Both the position numbers and the translations under genes were made by a program. From an uncultured Bacteroidia bacterium (GTDB lineage: Bacteria > Bacteroidota > Bacteroidia > Bacteroidales > UBA932): 64,000 bases of DNA. The stretch is taken from NCBI GenBank assembly GCA_902768665.1, contig CACXMA010000003.1, forward strand, positions 62,001 to 126,000, given 5' to 3'. The notes below the pieces were generated by a model, which had not been told where the DNA came from, ran no database searches, and saw only the letters and a program-made list of their open reading frames with translations. Shown one piece after another: positions 1-10,400 of the stretch (within the stretch, counting starts at the first letter, position 1; every line of letters starts with the position of its first letter).

Positions 1-2239
1 AGTCAAGACCGATATTGAAGGACTTGGAGGTTTCCCAGGTCAGTTCTTCATTACCGACATAGACCTTCTCGACCTTGTAGCCGTCGGTCTCGCTCCAGCT
101 GTGGTTGTACTGATCGGAATAAGGATAGTAACCACCGATGTTGTCGTTACCCTGGATACCGTAGCTCACTTTGAGTTTGAGCATGTCGACGGGCTTTACC
201 TTGAACCAGTCTTCGCTGCTGATAAGCCAGGCGGCGCCGGCGGAACCGAAGTTACCCCAGCGGTGACCCTCGGCGAAGCGGGAGGAAGCATCGCGACGAT
301 AGGAACCGGAAACGAAGATCTTGCCGTTGTAGTCATACTGTACGCGGCCGAGGAAGCCCTGGGTCGTGTAACGGTTCGTCGAAGAATTGGCACTCACCAT
401 GGAACCGGTACCGTCAGCGTTGTTGAGTTCGCCGACGAACGGGTTGAACAGGTGGTAGTTGCTGCCGGAGAGACCCTGGGAGGTCAGCTCATACTTCTCG
501 AAACCGGCGAGGACATCCACGTGGTGGTCATTGGCGATGTCGAACTTGTATTCGGCAAGATACTGCTGGTTGACCGTGAACATGCGGCTGTGGCTGACAC
601 CGACATAACCGTCGGTACCGGAGGAACCGGCGAACTGGCTGCCGAGCGCAGAAGAACGGGTATTGTCAACGGTGAAACCGATATTGGCCGTCAGGGTCAG
701 GCCCTTGAGCGGGGTGAGGGTGGCACCGAACTTACCGGTAATCACGTCAGCATAGGAGATCGACTTGTCGTACTCGTTGTCACGGACAGCGTTGCCGACG
801 AAGTTCGGGCGCTTCTGGTTCGTGTTGTTGGAGTCATAGAGGATGCGGCCGTTTTCCTTGACGATGTAAGGATTGCCGTTGTCGTCGAGTTTGCGGACAT
901 AGAGCGGGTAGATAGGACCCATGTTGTTCGCAATGTAGAAGAGGTTGCCGGAGGAACCGTAGCTGTCGCTCCAGTCAGCCGTCTGGGAGTCGGTGTGGGA
1001 GATGCTCATCGAGGAGGTGAGACGCATCCAGGACTTGGCCTGGTACTCAGCGTTCAGACGGCCCGTGTAGCGCTTGTAACCGGAGTTGTTGACGATACCG
1101 GAGTTGTCGAGGTAACCGACGCTGGCATAGTAGTTCATCTTGCTGCCGACGCTGCCGGAAGCGGAGACGTTGTACTCCTGACGGACAGAGTTGTGGAAAG
1201 CTTCCTTGTACCAGTCATCCGGAGTGTAGTAGAACTCACCGTCGCTGTAACCGAGCGTAGCGTTCGGGTTGAGCTTGAAGTTCGTACCGATGAGGTTCTG
1301 GCCGTCCGGAACTGTGAAGACCTGATAACCGAGACCACCGTTGTTCTGGTCGAAGAGGTAGGTGTTGGCGTAAGCATAGCTTTCGGCGACACTGTGACCG
1401 GAATAGTAGTACTGGTTGTAGAGCATCGTGTAGAAGGTCTCGTAGTACTGACCCGGGTCGGTGATGACATCGTACTGAGGAATCAGACGGGAGTTGACAC
1501 CTACACGGCCGTCGAACTTGACCTTGGCGTCGCCGGGGTTACCCTTCTTGGTGGTGATGATGACCACACCGTTGGCACCGCGGTGACCGTAGATAGCGGA
1601 AGCGGCAGCATCCTTCAGAACGGACATGGATTCAACGTCCTGAGGGTTGATGTCGGAGATCGCGCCGTCATACGGAACGCCGTCAACGACGATCAGAGGA
1701 GAGTTGCTGGCGCTCATGGAGCCGATACCACGGATGCGGATGGTGTTGGAACCACCGCCGGCCGGGTCACCACTTGCAGAAGTGATCTGGACACCGGGAG
1801 TCGTACCTGCGAGGGCGCTGGTAACGCTGGTGGCCACCTTCTTCTCAATCGTCTCAGCCTTGACCTGCGTAGCGGAACCCGTGAAGGAGCTCTTCGTCGC
1901 GGTACCGTAGGCAACGACGATCGTCTCATCAAGGATCTGCGTGTCAGTGGCGAGGACAACCTCGATGACAGCACGGCCGTTCACAGGAACTTCCGCGGTC
2001 TGATAGCCCATGGATTCGATCACCAGGGTACCGTCAGCGGGAACATTCAAGGTGAAAGCACCAGAGATGTCTGTCATGGTATAGACAGCATTGTTTCCTT
2101 TGAGGACCACACTGGCCTGGACAATGCCATCGCCGCTTTCGTCAAGGACGGTACCCTTCACAGAAATTCTCTGTGCATAGGCCGTAGCTGACAAAACCAG
2201 CATTACCATGGCTGCGAAAAAAATACGGATTTTTTTCAT
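1..2239 (-). CDS. SusC/RagA-family TonB-linked outer membrane protein (C-terminus cut by window edge)
   Basis: Reading leftwards from the ATG at 2237-2239, the frame stays open to the window edge (746 codons). It starts with a signal peptide (MKKIRIFFAAMVMLVLSATAYA). A carboxypeptidase-regulatory-like domain follows (about residues 25-100: GTVLDESGDGI, FTLNVPADG, ESMGYQT). Next comes the TonB-plug signature of SusC proteins (VAYGTATKSSFTGS, RIRGIGSMSASNSPLIVVDG, DAAASAIYGHRGANGVVIITTKKG) and then barrel strands rich in aromatic and Asn/Gly residues. Proteins of this family form the outer-membrane barrel that imports glycans or peptides with a SusD lid lipoprotein. SusC usually precedes SusD, so a susD gene is expected just outside the left edge. 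The substrate cannot be told from this part. Family assignment is very secure. Confidence 0.95.
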   Translation of the reverse strand, partial: MKKIRIFFAAMVMLVLSATAYAQRISVKGTVLDESGDGIVQASVVLKGNNAVYTMTDISGAFTLNVPADGTLVIESMGYQTAEVPVNGRAVIEVVLATDTQILDETIVVAYGTATKSSFTGSATQVKAETIEKKVATSVTSALAGTTPGVQITSASGDPAGGGSNTIRIRGIGSMSASNSPLIVVDGVPYDGAISDINPQDVESMSVLKDAAASAIYGHRGANGVVIITTKKGNPGDAKVKFDGRVGVNSRLIPQYDVITDPGQYYETFYTMLYNQYYYSGHSVAESYAYANTYLFDQNNGGLGYQVFTVPDGQNLIGTNFKLNPNATLGYSDGEFYYTPDDWYKEAFHNSVRQEYNVSASGSVGSKMNYYASVGYLDNSGIVNNSGYKRYTGRLNAEYQAKSWMRLTSSMSISHTDSQTADWSDSYGSSGNLFYIANNMGPIYPLYVRKLDDNGNPYIVKENGRILYDSNNTNQKRPNFVGNAVRDNEYDKSISYADVITGKFGATLTPLKGLTLTANIGFTVDNTRSSALGSQFAGSSGTDGYVGVSHSRMFTVNQQYLAEYKFDIANDHHVDVLAGFEKYELTSQGLSGSNYHLFNPFVGELNNADGTGSMVSANSSTNRYTTQGFLGRVQYDYNGKIFVSGSYRRDASSRFAEGHRWGNFGSAGAAWLISSEDWFKVKPVDMLKLKVSYGIQGNDNIGGYYPYSDQYNHSWSETDGYKVEKVYVGNEELTWETSKSFNIGLD

Positions 2240-2327
2240 AAGCATTTGGGTTAATTAAACATAAATATTGATACAAAAAGCAATTTGCATCTTAAACATA
2301 TACGCCGCCAATGTACGGCATATGTCG

Positions 2328-2359
2328 CAAAGATGATAAAAACAAATGAGAATTGCAAA
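2328..2359 (-). promoter_or_regulatory. Candidate promoter of the SusC gene
   Basis: On the minus strand a -33-like TTTG (2356-2359) is followed after 20 nt by CATCTTTG (2328-2335), one base off the Bacteroidota TAnnTTTG box. It lies about 90 nt upstream of the ATG, leaving a long leader. That leader contains an imperfect palindrome (about 2297-2325, ACATAT...GCCG / CGGC..ATATGT) which could be a regulatory hairpin. Assigned by eye against the known consensus. Confidence 0.45.
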
Positions 2360-2532
2360 CCATACTAATAATTTATATATAGGAAATAATCAGTTGATTT
2401 GCCTTTTTTTTCGCTTTTTATTTGCTTTACAAGCACTTTCGCGTTTCATTTAGCAATTAGAATCCCTTAATTCGCTTATAATTATTAATTTAAAATTATT
2501 TAATAATTTTTTAAAAATTTTGTTTTTTAAGC

Positions 2533-2561
2533 AAAAAATCCGACCTGAACGGCCGGATTTT
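2533..2561 (-). terminator. Rho-independent terminator of the frdAB transcript
   Basis: The perfect 8-bp stem AAAATCCG/CGGATTTT (2535-2542 with 2554-2561) closes an 11-nt loop. On the minus strand it is followed directly by a run of T. It lies 24-52 nt beyond the frdB stop. Confidence 0.85.
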
Positions 2562-2584
2562 CGCACTGTCAAAAAGCTTGTAAC

Positions 2585-3328
2585 TTATTCACGGAACTTG
2601 GCTTTGATATATTCGCGATTGAGCCGGGCGATATGATCGATGGTGATATGCTTCGGACACTCCATCTCACAGGCGCGGGTGTTCGTGCAGTTGCCGAATC
2701 CGAGTTCATCCATCTTGGCGACCATCGCGCGGGCGCGGCGAGCAGCCTCCGGACGGCCCTGCGGAAGGAGGGCGAGCGAGGAGACGCGGGCAGCGACAAA
2801 GAGCATCGCCGAACCGTTCTTACAGGTAGCCACACAGGCACCGCAGCCGACGCAGGCGGCGGCATCCATGCTGTTCTCGGCATCATCGTGGGAAATCAGG
2901 ATCGTATTGCCGTCCTGAGCCGAACCGGCACGGACCGTGATGAATCCGCCGGCCTGGAGAATCTTGTCGAAGGCACCGCGGTCCACGACAAGGTCCTTGA
3001 TGACCGGGAAACCGGAGCTGCGCCAGGGCTCGACGGTAATGGTGGCACCCGGCTTGAAGTGACGCATGAACAGCTGGCAGGTCGTTACCTGGTCGTCCGG
3101 GCCATGGGCACGGCCGTCGATATACAGGGAACAGGCACCGCAGATACCCTCGCGGCAGTCGTGGTCGAAGGCGATGGGCTCGATGCCTTTGCGGATCAGC
3201 TGGTCGTTGAGGATGTCCAGCATTTCGAGGAAGGATGCATCTTCCTCAACATCAGTTACATGATAGGTCTCGAAGCGACCCTTGGCCTTTGCGTTTTTCT
3301 GACGCCAAACTTTGATATCGTATTCCAT
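2585..3328 (-). CDS. frdB: Fumarate reductase/succinate dehydrogenase iron-sulfur subunit
   Basis: 247 residues, the normal length for the iron-sulfur subunit that carries electrons between the membrane quinone site and the flavoprotein. The [2Fe-2S] ligands are C58, C63 and C66 (in [10 protein letters not shown]) and C84 (VTTC). The [4Fe-4S]/[3Fe-4S] ligands lie in [11 protein letters not shown] (C159, C162, C165, C169) and in the C214, C220, C224 group ([12 protein letters not shown]). It starts 6 nt after the frdA stop, so the two are co-transcribed, and a terminator follows. In anaerobic Bacteroidales this enzyme mostly works as fumarate reductase in succinate formation; direction cannot be read from sequence. 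The usual cytochrome b subunit gene is not adjacent. Confidence 0.97.
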   Translation of the reverse strand: MEYDIKVWRQKNAKAKGRFETYHVTDVEEDASFLEMLDILNDQLIRKGIEPIAFDHDCREGICGACSLYIDGRAHGPDDQVTTCQLFMRHFKPGATITVEPWRSSGFPVIKDLVVDRGAFDKILQAGGFITVRAGSAQDGNTILISHDDAENSMDAAACVGCGACVATCKNGSAMLFVAARVSSLALLPQGRPEAARRARAMVAKMDELGFGNCTNTRACEMECPKHITIDHIARLNREYIKAKFRE

Positions 3329-3334
3329 AATCGC

Positions 3335-5284
3335 TTAGTCTTTGTAGTTACGGGTCGCAATCTTGATGTTCTCATATTTGAGGGGCTCCTTGTGGAGTTC
3401 CGGCTCCTTGCCTTCGCCCTTGTATTCCCAGGCGGCGACATACATGAAGTTCTCGTCGTCACGCTTGGTCTCGCCTTCCTCGGTCTGCATTTCCGTGCGG
3501 AAGTGGCCGCCGCAGGACTCCTTGCGGTTGAGGGCGTCGCGGGCCATCAGTTCGCCGATGTCGAAGAAGTCGACAAGACGGAGGGCCTTCTCCAATTCCT
3601 GGTTGAACTCTTCATTGGTTCCCGGCACACGGACGATCTTCCAGAATTCCTCGCGGAGGGCCTTGATTTCCTCGATGCCTTTCTTCAGGCCGGCCTCGTC
3701 GCGGGCCATGCCGACATACTCCCACATGATGTGGCCGAGTTTCTTGTGGAGGCTGTCCACCGTCTCGGTACCCTTGACGGCAAAGAGTTTCGCAATACGC
3801 TCTTTCACAGCCTTTTCCGCCTCATCGAACTCGGGGGCGCTGGTGTCCGTCTTCGGCTCTGCGAATTTGTGGGACAGGTAGTCGCCGATCGTGTAGGGCA
3901 GCACAAAGTAACCGTCGGCCAGACCCTGCATGAGGGCGCTCGCGCCGAGGCGGTTGCCGCCGTGGTCGGAGAAGTTGGCCTCGCCGATGGCGTACAGGCC
4001 CGGGATGGTGGTCTGGAGATCGTAGTCGACCCAGAGGCCGCCCATGGTATAGTGGATGGCGGGATAGATCATCATCGGCTCTTCCCAAGGGGAAGTGCTG
4101 GTGATCTTCTCATACATGTCAAAGAGGTTGCCGTAGCGCTCCTGAACCCGCTGATGGCCAAGACGTTTGATGGCGTCGGCGAAATCCAGGAAAACGGCGA
4201 GACCGGTCTCGTTCACACCGAAGCCGGCGTCGCAGCGCTCCTTCGCGGCACGGGAAGCCACGTCACGGGGGACAAGGTTGCCGAAGGCCGGATAGCGGCG
4301 CTCGAGATAGTAGTCACGGTCTTCTTCCGGGATCTGGGAAGGCTTGATTTCGTGCTTGCGGAGCTTCATCACGTCTTCCTTTTTCTTCGGCACCCAGATA
4401 CGGCCGTCGTTACGCAGGGACTCGGACATCAGAGTCAGCTTGCACTGCTGGTCGCCGTGGACCGGGATGCAGGTCGGGTGGATCTGCGCGAAGCACGGGT
4501 TGGCGAAGAAAGCGCCCTTGCGGTAGGCCTGCATGGCGGCGCTTCCGTTGGAGTTCATCGCATTGGTGGAGAGGAAATAGGTGTTGCCGTAACCGCCCGT
4601 TGCAAGGACGACGGCATGGGCGCCGAAGCGCTCAATCTCACCGGTAACGAGGTTACGGGCGATGATACCCTTTGCTTCGCCGTTGATGATCACGAGGTCG
4701 AGCATCTCGTGGCGGGGATAGCTCTTGACGGTACCGGCGGCGATTTCCTTGTTCAGCGATGCATAGGCACCGAGCAGGAGCTGCTGGCCGGTTTGACCGC
4801 GGGCATAGAAAGTACGGCTGACCTGGACACCGCCGAAGGAACGGTTCGCGAGGTAGCCGCCGTACTCACGGGCGAAGGGAACGCCCTGCGCGACACACTG
4901 GTCGATGATGGCCGCACTGACTTCCGCCAGACGGTAGACGTTCGCCTCCCGGCTGCGGTAGTCGCCGCCCTTGATCGTATCATAGAAGAGGCGGTAGACG
5001 GAGTCGTTGTCGTTCTGGTAGTTCTTGGCTGCGTTGATACCGCCCTGGGCAGCGATGGAGTGCGCCCGGCGCGGAGAGTCGGAAATGCAGAAGATCTTGA
5101 CGTTGTAGCCCATTTCGCCGAGGGAGGCAGCTGCGGACGCTCCGCCAAGACCGGTACCGACGACGATTACCTCGAGTTTCCGCTTGTTGTTCGGGGAGAC
5201 GATGCGAATCTCTGACTTACGCCGGGTCCATTTTTCAGCCAGCGGTCCGTCAGGAATCTTGGAAATAAGTTTAGTATCGGCCAT
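3335..5284 (-). CDS. frdA: Fumarate reductase/succinate dehydrogenase flavoprotein subunit
   Basis: 649 residues, as expected for the Bacteroidota long-form flavoprotein. The N-terminal Rossmann motif [12 protein letters not shown] (about 41-52) binds FAD. H75 in HSIAAQGG is the residue that covalently holds FAD in this family. Downstream, [25 protein letters not shown] and [18 protein letters not shown] are conserved active-site and FAD-contact blocks. It catalyses fumarate/succinate interconversion on the cytoplasmic face with FrdB. The order is frdA-frdB. The 68 bp upstream cannot encode the diheme cytochrome b subunit (FrdC), which normally comes first in this operon in Bacteroides. I see no clear promoter box in that gap. 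Confidence 0.97.
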   Translation of the reverse strand: MADTKLISKIPDGPLAEKWTRRKSEIRIVSPNNKRKLEVIVVGTGLGGASAAASLGEMGYNVKIFCISDSPRRAHSIAAQGGINAAKNYQNDNDSVYRLFYDTIKGGDYRSREANVYRLAEVSAAIIDQCVAQGVPFAREYGGYLANRSFGGVQVSRTFYARGQTGQQLLLGAYASLNKEIAAGTVKSYPRHEMLDLVIINGEAKGIIARNLVTGEIERFGAHAVVLATGGYGNTYFLSTNAMNSNGSAAMQAYRKGAFFANPCFAQIHPTCIPVHGDQQCKLTLMSESLRNDGRIWVPKKKEDVMKLRKHEIKPSQIPEEDRDYYLERRYPAFGNLVPRDVASRAAKERCDAGFGVNETGLAVFLDFADAIKRLGHQRVQERYGNLFDMYEKITSTSPWEEPMMIYPAIHYTMGGLWVDYDLQTTIPGLYAIGEANFSDHGGNRLGASALMQGLADGYFVLPYTIGDYLSHKFAEPKTDTSAPEFDEAEKAVKERIAKLFAVKGTETVDSLHKKLGHIMWEYVGMARDEAGLKKGIEEIKALREEFWKIVRVPGTNEEFNQELEKALRLVDFFDIGELMARDALNRKESCGGHFRTEMQTEEGETKRDDENFMYVAAWEYKGEGKEPELHKEPLKYENIKIATRNYKD

Positions 5285-5352
5285 GTGTTGTATAGTTTGT
5301 TAATTTGATTCGGTAATCAGTCTGCAATTTTAATCATTTTTCGGCAAAAGAC

Positions 5353-6198
5353 CTAATTTCTGCCGCCACAACAGCATTTTTTCTTTTCCGGAAGAAAGAA
5401 CTCCTCGAGCGGAACCCGGTCCGGACGGCCCAGGCACGCGAAGGTTCTGTCGCCCTCGAAGATGATGGCGGAAGCGGTGATATCCCGGAGAATCGGCTTG
5501 CCGGAGAGGGATATATTATTAATAAGGAAGGAATGATCCCACTCAGCGATAGGAACTTCCGTCTTCGCAAGAATCTCGCTGGCCTTCTCATACCGGTCCA
5601 CGCCCTTGCGGTCTTCGACACGTCCCGTGCAGGTAAAATTGGTCACTACCCGGTAGCCGGAAGGTTCCTCGTTGACGTCGAACTTGACCCAGCTGTGGTT
5701 GTTGACTTCATACCAGGCCGCCCCGCCTTCCGCATCGATGACGCCGAAATTCGCCTCAACGCCCATCGGTCGGGAGAGTGTGTCGAGCAGCCGCTCGAAG
5801 TCGGCCGTCGTCCGGCAGATTTCCAGCGCACGGTACATCACGAGGCCTTCGCGGTCCATCTGCGAGGCCGGCACATCGTCGTCCTTGAGGTCGTAGGTAG
5901 CCGTATTGATGATGCAGAACCCCGCCTCGTTGCGCCCGGACCACACCTCCGGCACGCCCCTGGTATTCTTCGCCACCGGGTTGGTCCGCCAGTCGCGGTT
6001 GACAAGCCCGAGGAAAGAATACTTTTCACCCCGGAAATACTCGATCGTATTGTCGAGATTACCGGTATCGCGATGCTTGAACATCAAGGGTTTGCCGTCG
6101 GGACGGACCTTGCCGCTGATGATGACGGCCGTGCACGCCTCAGACGCAAGCGGAAGCAGTAAAAACAGCAATAAACTAAAAGAGCGAAGGATTCTCAT
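5353..6198 (-). CDS. Secreted Ntn-hydrolase (acyltransferase/choloylglycine-hydrolase-like) with Cys-rich tail
   Basis: 281 residues. A signal peptide ([21 protein letters not shown]) ends just before CTAVII. Cleavage there would expose Cys22 as an N-terminal nucleophile, as in Ntn hydrolases of the C45/C59/C69 type. Supporting blocks are [29 protein letters not shown] (substrate pocket and core strand) and [20 protein letters not shown]. The protein ends in [10 protein letters not shown], an unusual cysteine tail. It overlaps the ruvB stop by 23 nt on the same strand, so it is probably translated from the ruvB mRNA. Such enzymes hydrolyse amide bonds such as bile-salt or N-acyl amino-acid conjugates or act as acyltransferases; the substrate here is unknown. 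Confidence 0.8.
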   Translation of the reverse strand: MRILRSFSLLLFLLLPLASEACTAVIISGKVRPDGKPLMFKHRDTGNLDNTIEYFRGEKYSFLGLVNRDWRTNPVAKNTRGVPEVWSGRNEAGFCIINTATYDLKDDDVPASQMDREGLVMYRALEICRTTADFERLLDTLSRPMGVEANFGVIDAEGGAAWYEVNNHSWVKFDVNEEPSGYRVVTNFTCTGRVEDRKGVDRYEKASEILAKTEVPIAEWDHSFLINNISLSGKPILRDITASAIIFEGDRTFACLGRPDRVPLEEFFLPEKKKCCCGGRN

Positions 6199-7219
6199 CG
6201 TTGTCCGTGTATTTGCGGGTGGAAAGATAGGCGTCCATGCCGAGGTGGTGATAAGCCAGTTCTGTGGCGACGCGGCCGCGCTGGGTCCTTATGATGAAGC
6301 CTTCCTTGATCAGGAAAGGCTCGTAGACTTCTTCGAGCGTGCCGGCATCCTCGCTGATGGACGTGGCGAGGGTCCCGACACCGACCGGACCGCCCTTGAA
6401 AAGGGTGATCAGCGTCCGGAGAATCTTGTTGTCGATGGCGTCCAGACCGCGTTTGTCAATCTTGAGCTTGTTCAGCGCAAAACGGGCTATCTCGAGGTTG
6501 ATGCGGCCGTCGCCGAGCACCTGGGCGAAGTCGCGGACGCGCTTGAGGAGGGCATTGGCAATACGGGCCGTACCGCGGCTTCGGAGGGCGATTTCGTGGG
6601 CGGCATCGTCGTCTATCTCTATATTCATGATGCCGGCGCTGCGAAGGACGATCCGCTGCAGATCCGCCGTATCGTAATACTCCAGGGCGCAGTTGATGCC
6701 GAAACGGTCGCGGAGCGGAGCGGTCAGAAGGCCGCTTCGGGTCGTCGCGCCGACGAGCGTGAAAGGATTGAGCGAAATGCGGACCGACCGGGCGCCCGGG
6801 CCCTTGTCGATCATGATGTCGATGACGTAATCCTCCATCGCGGAGTAGAGATACTCCTCCACTTCGGCGGAAAGGCGATGGATTTCGTCGATGAACAGCA
6901 CATCGCCCTTCTCGAGCGAGGTCAGCAGCCCGGCGAGGTCTCCCGGCTTGTCGAGCACGGGACCGGAGGTGACTTTCATGTTGACGCCCATCTCGTTCGC
7001 GATGATATGGGCGAGCGTGGTTTTTCCGAGACCGGGAGGACCGTGGAACAGGGTATGGTCGAGCGCCTCCCCGCGCATCTTGGCGGCCTTTATATATATG
7101 GAAAGGTTCGAGACGATCTCTTTCTGTCCCGTAAAATCATCCAGTTCCTGGGGTCTGATTATTCCGTCCAATTCACTATCTTTGCGGACGGAAGTGTCGT
7201 GGGGGTCGAACTCGCTCAT
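6176..7219 (-). CDS. ruvB: Holliday junction branch-migration ATPase RuvB
   Basis: 347 residues, full length. Walker A GPPGLGKT (about 60-67), Walker [11 protein letters not shown], sensor-1 GATTRSG, the arginine finger in PLRDRFG, and a C-terminal winged-helix with [12 protein letters not shown] and RTQRGRVAT are all present. RuvB forms hexameric motors on either side of the RuvA-bound junction in recombinational repair. It is divergent from mfd, another repair gene, across a 244-bp AT-rich gap. The 3' end overlaps the secreted Ntn-hydrolase gene. Confidence 0.98.
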   Translation of the reverse strand: MSEFDPHDTSVRKDSELDGIIRPQELDDFTGQKEIVSNLSIYIKAAKMRGEALDHTLFHGPPGLGKTTLAHIIANEMGVNMKVTSGPVLDKPGDLAGLLTSLEKGDVLFIDEIHRLSAEVEEYLYSAMEDYVIDIMIDKGPGARSVRISLNPFTLVGATTRSGLLTAPLRDRFGINCALEYYDTADLQRIVLRSAGIMNIEIDDDAAHEIALRSRGTARIANALLKRVRDFAQVLGDGRINLEIARFALNKLKIDKRGLDAIDNKILRTLITLFKGGPVGVGTLATSISEDAGTLEEVYEPFLIKEGFIIRTQRGRVATELAYHHLGMDAYLSTRKYTDNDENPSLF

Positions 7220-7245
7220 TGTCCCTTCCGGTATTAATTCAAATA

Positions 7246-7253
7246 CAAATATA
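7246..7253 (-). promoter_or_regulatory. -7 box of the ruvB promoter
   Basis: TATATTTG on the minus strand matches the Bacteroidota TAnnTTTG consensus and lies 26 nt upstream of the ruvB ATG. No good TTTG -33 box at the standard spacing was found. Confidence 0.5.
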
Positions 7254-7259
7254 GTTTAT

Positions 7260-7460
7260 TTATTTGATTTTTTGTTTTTGTTAGGATTGTTGAAATGTTG
7301 ATAAACCATAGGAAGTAATTAATTATTAATTAGTTACTTCTGTTGATAAAGCTGATTTTTCCTGTGAATATCGTTTTGAAAGGCCGTTGAAAACCTTTCC
7401 GCCGGGAAGAAAAAGACTTTATAAACAGGCTTTTCAACAGGGTTATCAACAGACTTATGA
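7260..7460. other. Candidate replication origin or DnaA-binding region (DnaA-box cluster)
   Basis: Between divergent ruvB and mfd there are three exact matches to the DnaA box TTATCAACA: 7296-7304 and 7341-7349 (as TGTTGATAA) and 7443-7451. Near matches lie at 7288-7296, 7385-7393, 7419-7427 (TTATAAACA) and 7431-7439 (TTTTCAACA). The left part is a strongly A/T-rich block (7250-7340) of the kind used as an unwinding element. All genes to the left (1-7.2 kb) are on the minus strand and all to the right up to 17.9 kb on the plus strand, which fits leading-strand orientation on both sides. No dnaA gene is in the window. This is inference from motif density. Confidence 0.45.
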
Positions 7461-7463
7461 ACA

Positions 7464-10400
7464 ATGGAACAGGCCATCCTCCAACTCCGCAGAAGCCTTC
7501 CGAAGCCGGAGCCTACATATTGTCAGGGACTCTTTCTTTCCGCCCGCTGGTTCGCCGTTTCCGCGGCGGTGCGGGAAGGCATCCAGCTGCTTGTGCTTCC
7601 TGACAAGGAAGCGGCGGAATACTGTGCCGCGGACCTGTATCCGCTCGTGGAAGGAGACCGCGTGTTCTTTCTTCCGGATTCCGGTAAGAAGGTGGAACAC
7701 AGCAATTATAAGTCCTCCCTTTCGGTCCAGCGCACGGCCGCGCTCGGCAAAATCATGGCTTACAGCGGCGGGGATGCCCTTTTTATCGTGACCTACCCGG
7801 AAGCGCTGGAAGAGTGTATCCCGCAGACCGGGGCGATCCGGGAGGCCATCGTTTCGCTCAAGGTAGGAGATGAAATCTCCTTCGAGCACCTCAAGGATAT
7901 CCTGATCGAGAAGCAGTTTACCCGGGTGGATTTCGTCTCGCAGCCGGGGCAGTATTCCATCCGCGGCTCCCTGATCGACATTTTTTCCTTTTCGAACAAT
8001 TATCCTTACCGCATCTCCTTCTTCGGGGATGAGGTGGAGAAAATCCATATCTTCGACTGTAATACGCAGCTTTCAAAGGGCGAGGCGGACGCCGTCGACA
8101 TCTATCCCGACCTTTCCGATGTGCCGGATGAAGCGGAGGAAGTCTCTCCGCTGACCCTTTTCCCGCCGCGGACGGTGGTCTGGCTGGATTCTTCCGATAT
8201 GTACAAGGAGCGGCCGTTCTTTGCGGAACTGGAGCCGTTCAAGCGGGTATTTCTGGAAGTTCCGCTGGGTATTCGCGACAGGATGCCCGATCAGGTCGGG
8301 GATGACGAAGTTCGTTTCAACATCGCGCCGCAGCCGGTGTTCAACAAGAATTTCGAGCTGCTCTCCGCCGATATCCGGGAAAAGTTGGAGAGCAATTATA
8401 CCGTCCGCATCTACGGCGAGAACCGCAACCAGCTGGAGCGCATCAAGTCGATCCTTGTCGAGAACGCCGGGCTGATGCCGGAATTCGTCCGCCAGAACCT
8501 CCATGCCGGCTTCATCGACCGCGACGACCGCATCTGCTGCTACTCCGACCACGAAATCTTCGACCGTTTCCACCGCGTGGCGATCCGTCGGAGCGTCGAA
8601 AAGAGCGAGCAGCTGACCCTCAATGATATAACGGCCTTCAACATCGGCGACTATGTGGTCCATATCGACCACGGCGTCGGGGTCTTCGGCGGTCTTGTCC
8701 GCATGCGGGACGACTACGGCCGCGTCCATGAGGTCGTCAAACTGATGTACAAGGACGGCGACGTGGTGTTCGTGTCGGTCCATTCGCTGCACAAAATTTC
8801 CCGTTTCCGCTCCCGTGAGGGCGAGCCGCCGCGGATCTACAAGCTGGGTTCCAAGACCTGGCAGAACCTCAAGTCTTCCGCCAAGAGCAAGGTCAAGGAC
8901 ATCGCCAAGGACCTGATCCAGCTCTACGCCAAGCGGAAGGCCTCCACGGGCTTTGCCTTCGCCGCCGATTCCTACCTCCAGGAGGAACTCGAGTCTTCCT
9001 TTATCTATGAAGATACGCCGGACCAGGACAAGGCCACCATCGCCGTCAAGCGCGACATGGAGGACAAGTGTCCGATGGACCGCCTCATCTGCGGCGACGT
9101 CGGCTTCGGCAAGACGGAAATCGCCATCCGGGCCGCCTTCAAGGCCGCTACGGACGGAAAGCAGGTGGCCGTGCTCGTTCCGACGACCATCCTGGCGCTG
9201 CAGCATTATACAACCTTTACTTCCCGCCTCAAAGACTTCCCCGTGACGGTCGACTATGTCAGCCGCCTTCGGACGCCGAAGCAGATTGCCGACATCAAGG
9301 AGCGCCTCAAGGCCGGCAAGATCGACATTCTCATCGGTACGCACAAGATTCTCGGGGAAGCCTTCGAATTCAAGGACCTCGGCCTGCTGATTATCGACGA
9401 GGAGCAGAAATTCGGCGTCTCGGCCAAGGAAAAGCTCCGCCAGATGCGGGAGAATATAGACACGCTGACTCTTACCGCGACCCCGATTCCGCGGACGCTC
9501 CAGTTCTCCCTGCTCGGCGCCCGCGACCTGTCCATCATATCGACGCCCCCGCCGAACCGCATCCCGATCCAGACGGAAATCATCCTTTTCGACGAGAAGG
9601 AAATAAAGTCCATCCTCACCTATGAGCTCAACCGAGGCGGCCAGATCTTCTTCCTCCACAACAAGGTGGAGCAGCTGCCCGCCATTGAGGACATCCTCCA
9701 CCGCCTTGTCCCGGACATGCGCATCTGCGTCGCCCACGGGCAGATGGAACCGAAGGAACTCGAAAACCGGATGCTCGATTTCATGCGCGGGGACTACGAC
9801 CTGCTGCTTTGCACGACCATCATCGAGAACGGCCTGGATATCCCGAACGCCAACACCATTCTCATCAACCAAGCGCAGAATATCGGCCTGAGCGACCTCC
9901 ACCAGCTGCGCGGCCGTGTCGGACGGTCGAACCGCAAGGCCTTCTGCTACCTTATCGTTCCGCCGCTGGTGTCCATCACCGACGACGCGAGGCGCCGCCT
10001 CAAGGCCATCGAGGAGTTCTCCGACCTCGGCAGCGGCTTCAACATCGCGATGCAGGATCTCGACATCCGCGGCGCGGGCAACCTGCTCGGCGCGGAACAG
10101 AGCGGTTTCATCTCCGACATGGGCTATGAAACCTACCAGAGCATCCTGGCGGAGGCGATGGAGGAACTCGGTGTGGAGACGGGCCTGACGAGCCGGAACG
10201 TGCGCGAATCCTACGTCGAGGACTGCACGATCGAGACGGACCGTCCCGCCTTCATCCCCGACGAGTACATCGATGTCATGGCGGAGAAAATCCGCATCTA
10301 CAAGGACCTCGATTCGCTGCGGGACGACCGTGAGATCGACCGCTTCCGAGGCGGCATCGCCGACCGTTTCGGCCGCCTGCCCGAGGAACTGGAAAACCTC

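Larger units (their letters stand above)
2240..2584. other. AT-rich intergenic region without a gene
   Basis: 345 bp between the SusC start and the frdB stop. It holds the SusC leader and promoter on the left and the frdAB terminator on the right. The middle (about 2380-2530) is A/T-rich with homopolymer runs, and I see no credible reading frame in it. Confidence 0.8.

Noticed and set aside
101-2191. A 696-codon plus-strand frame opposite the SusC gene
   Set aside because: It is the antisense of a clear SusC sequence; its Val/Gly/Asp-rich low-complexity translation comes from the codon bias of the real gene.
2633-5215. An 860-codon plus-strand frame across frdB and frdA
   Set aside because: Antisense to two genes with complete motifs; it also runs through both genes and their boundary.
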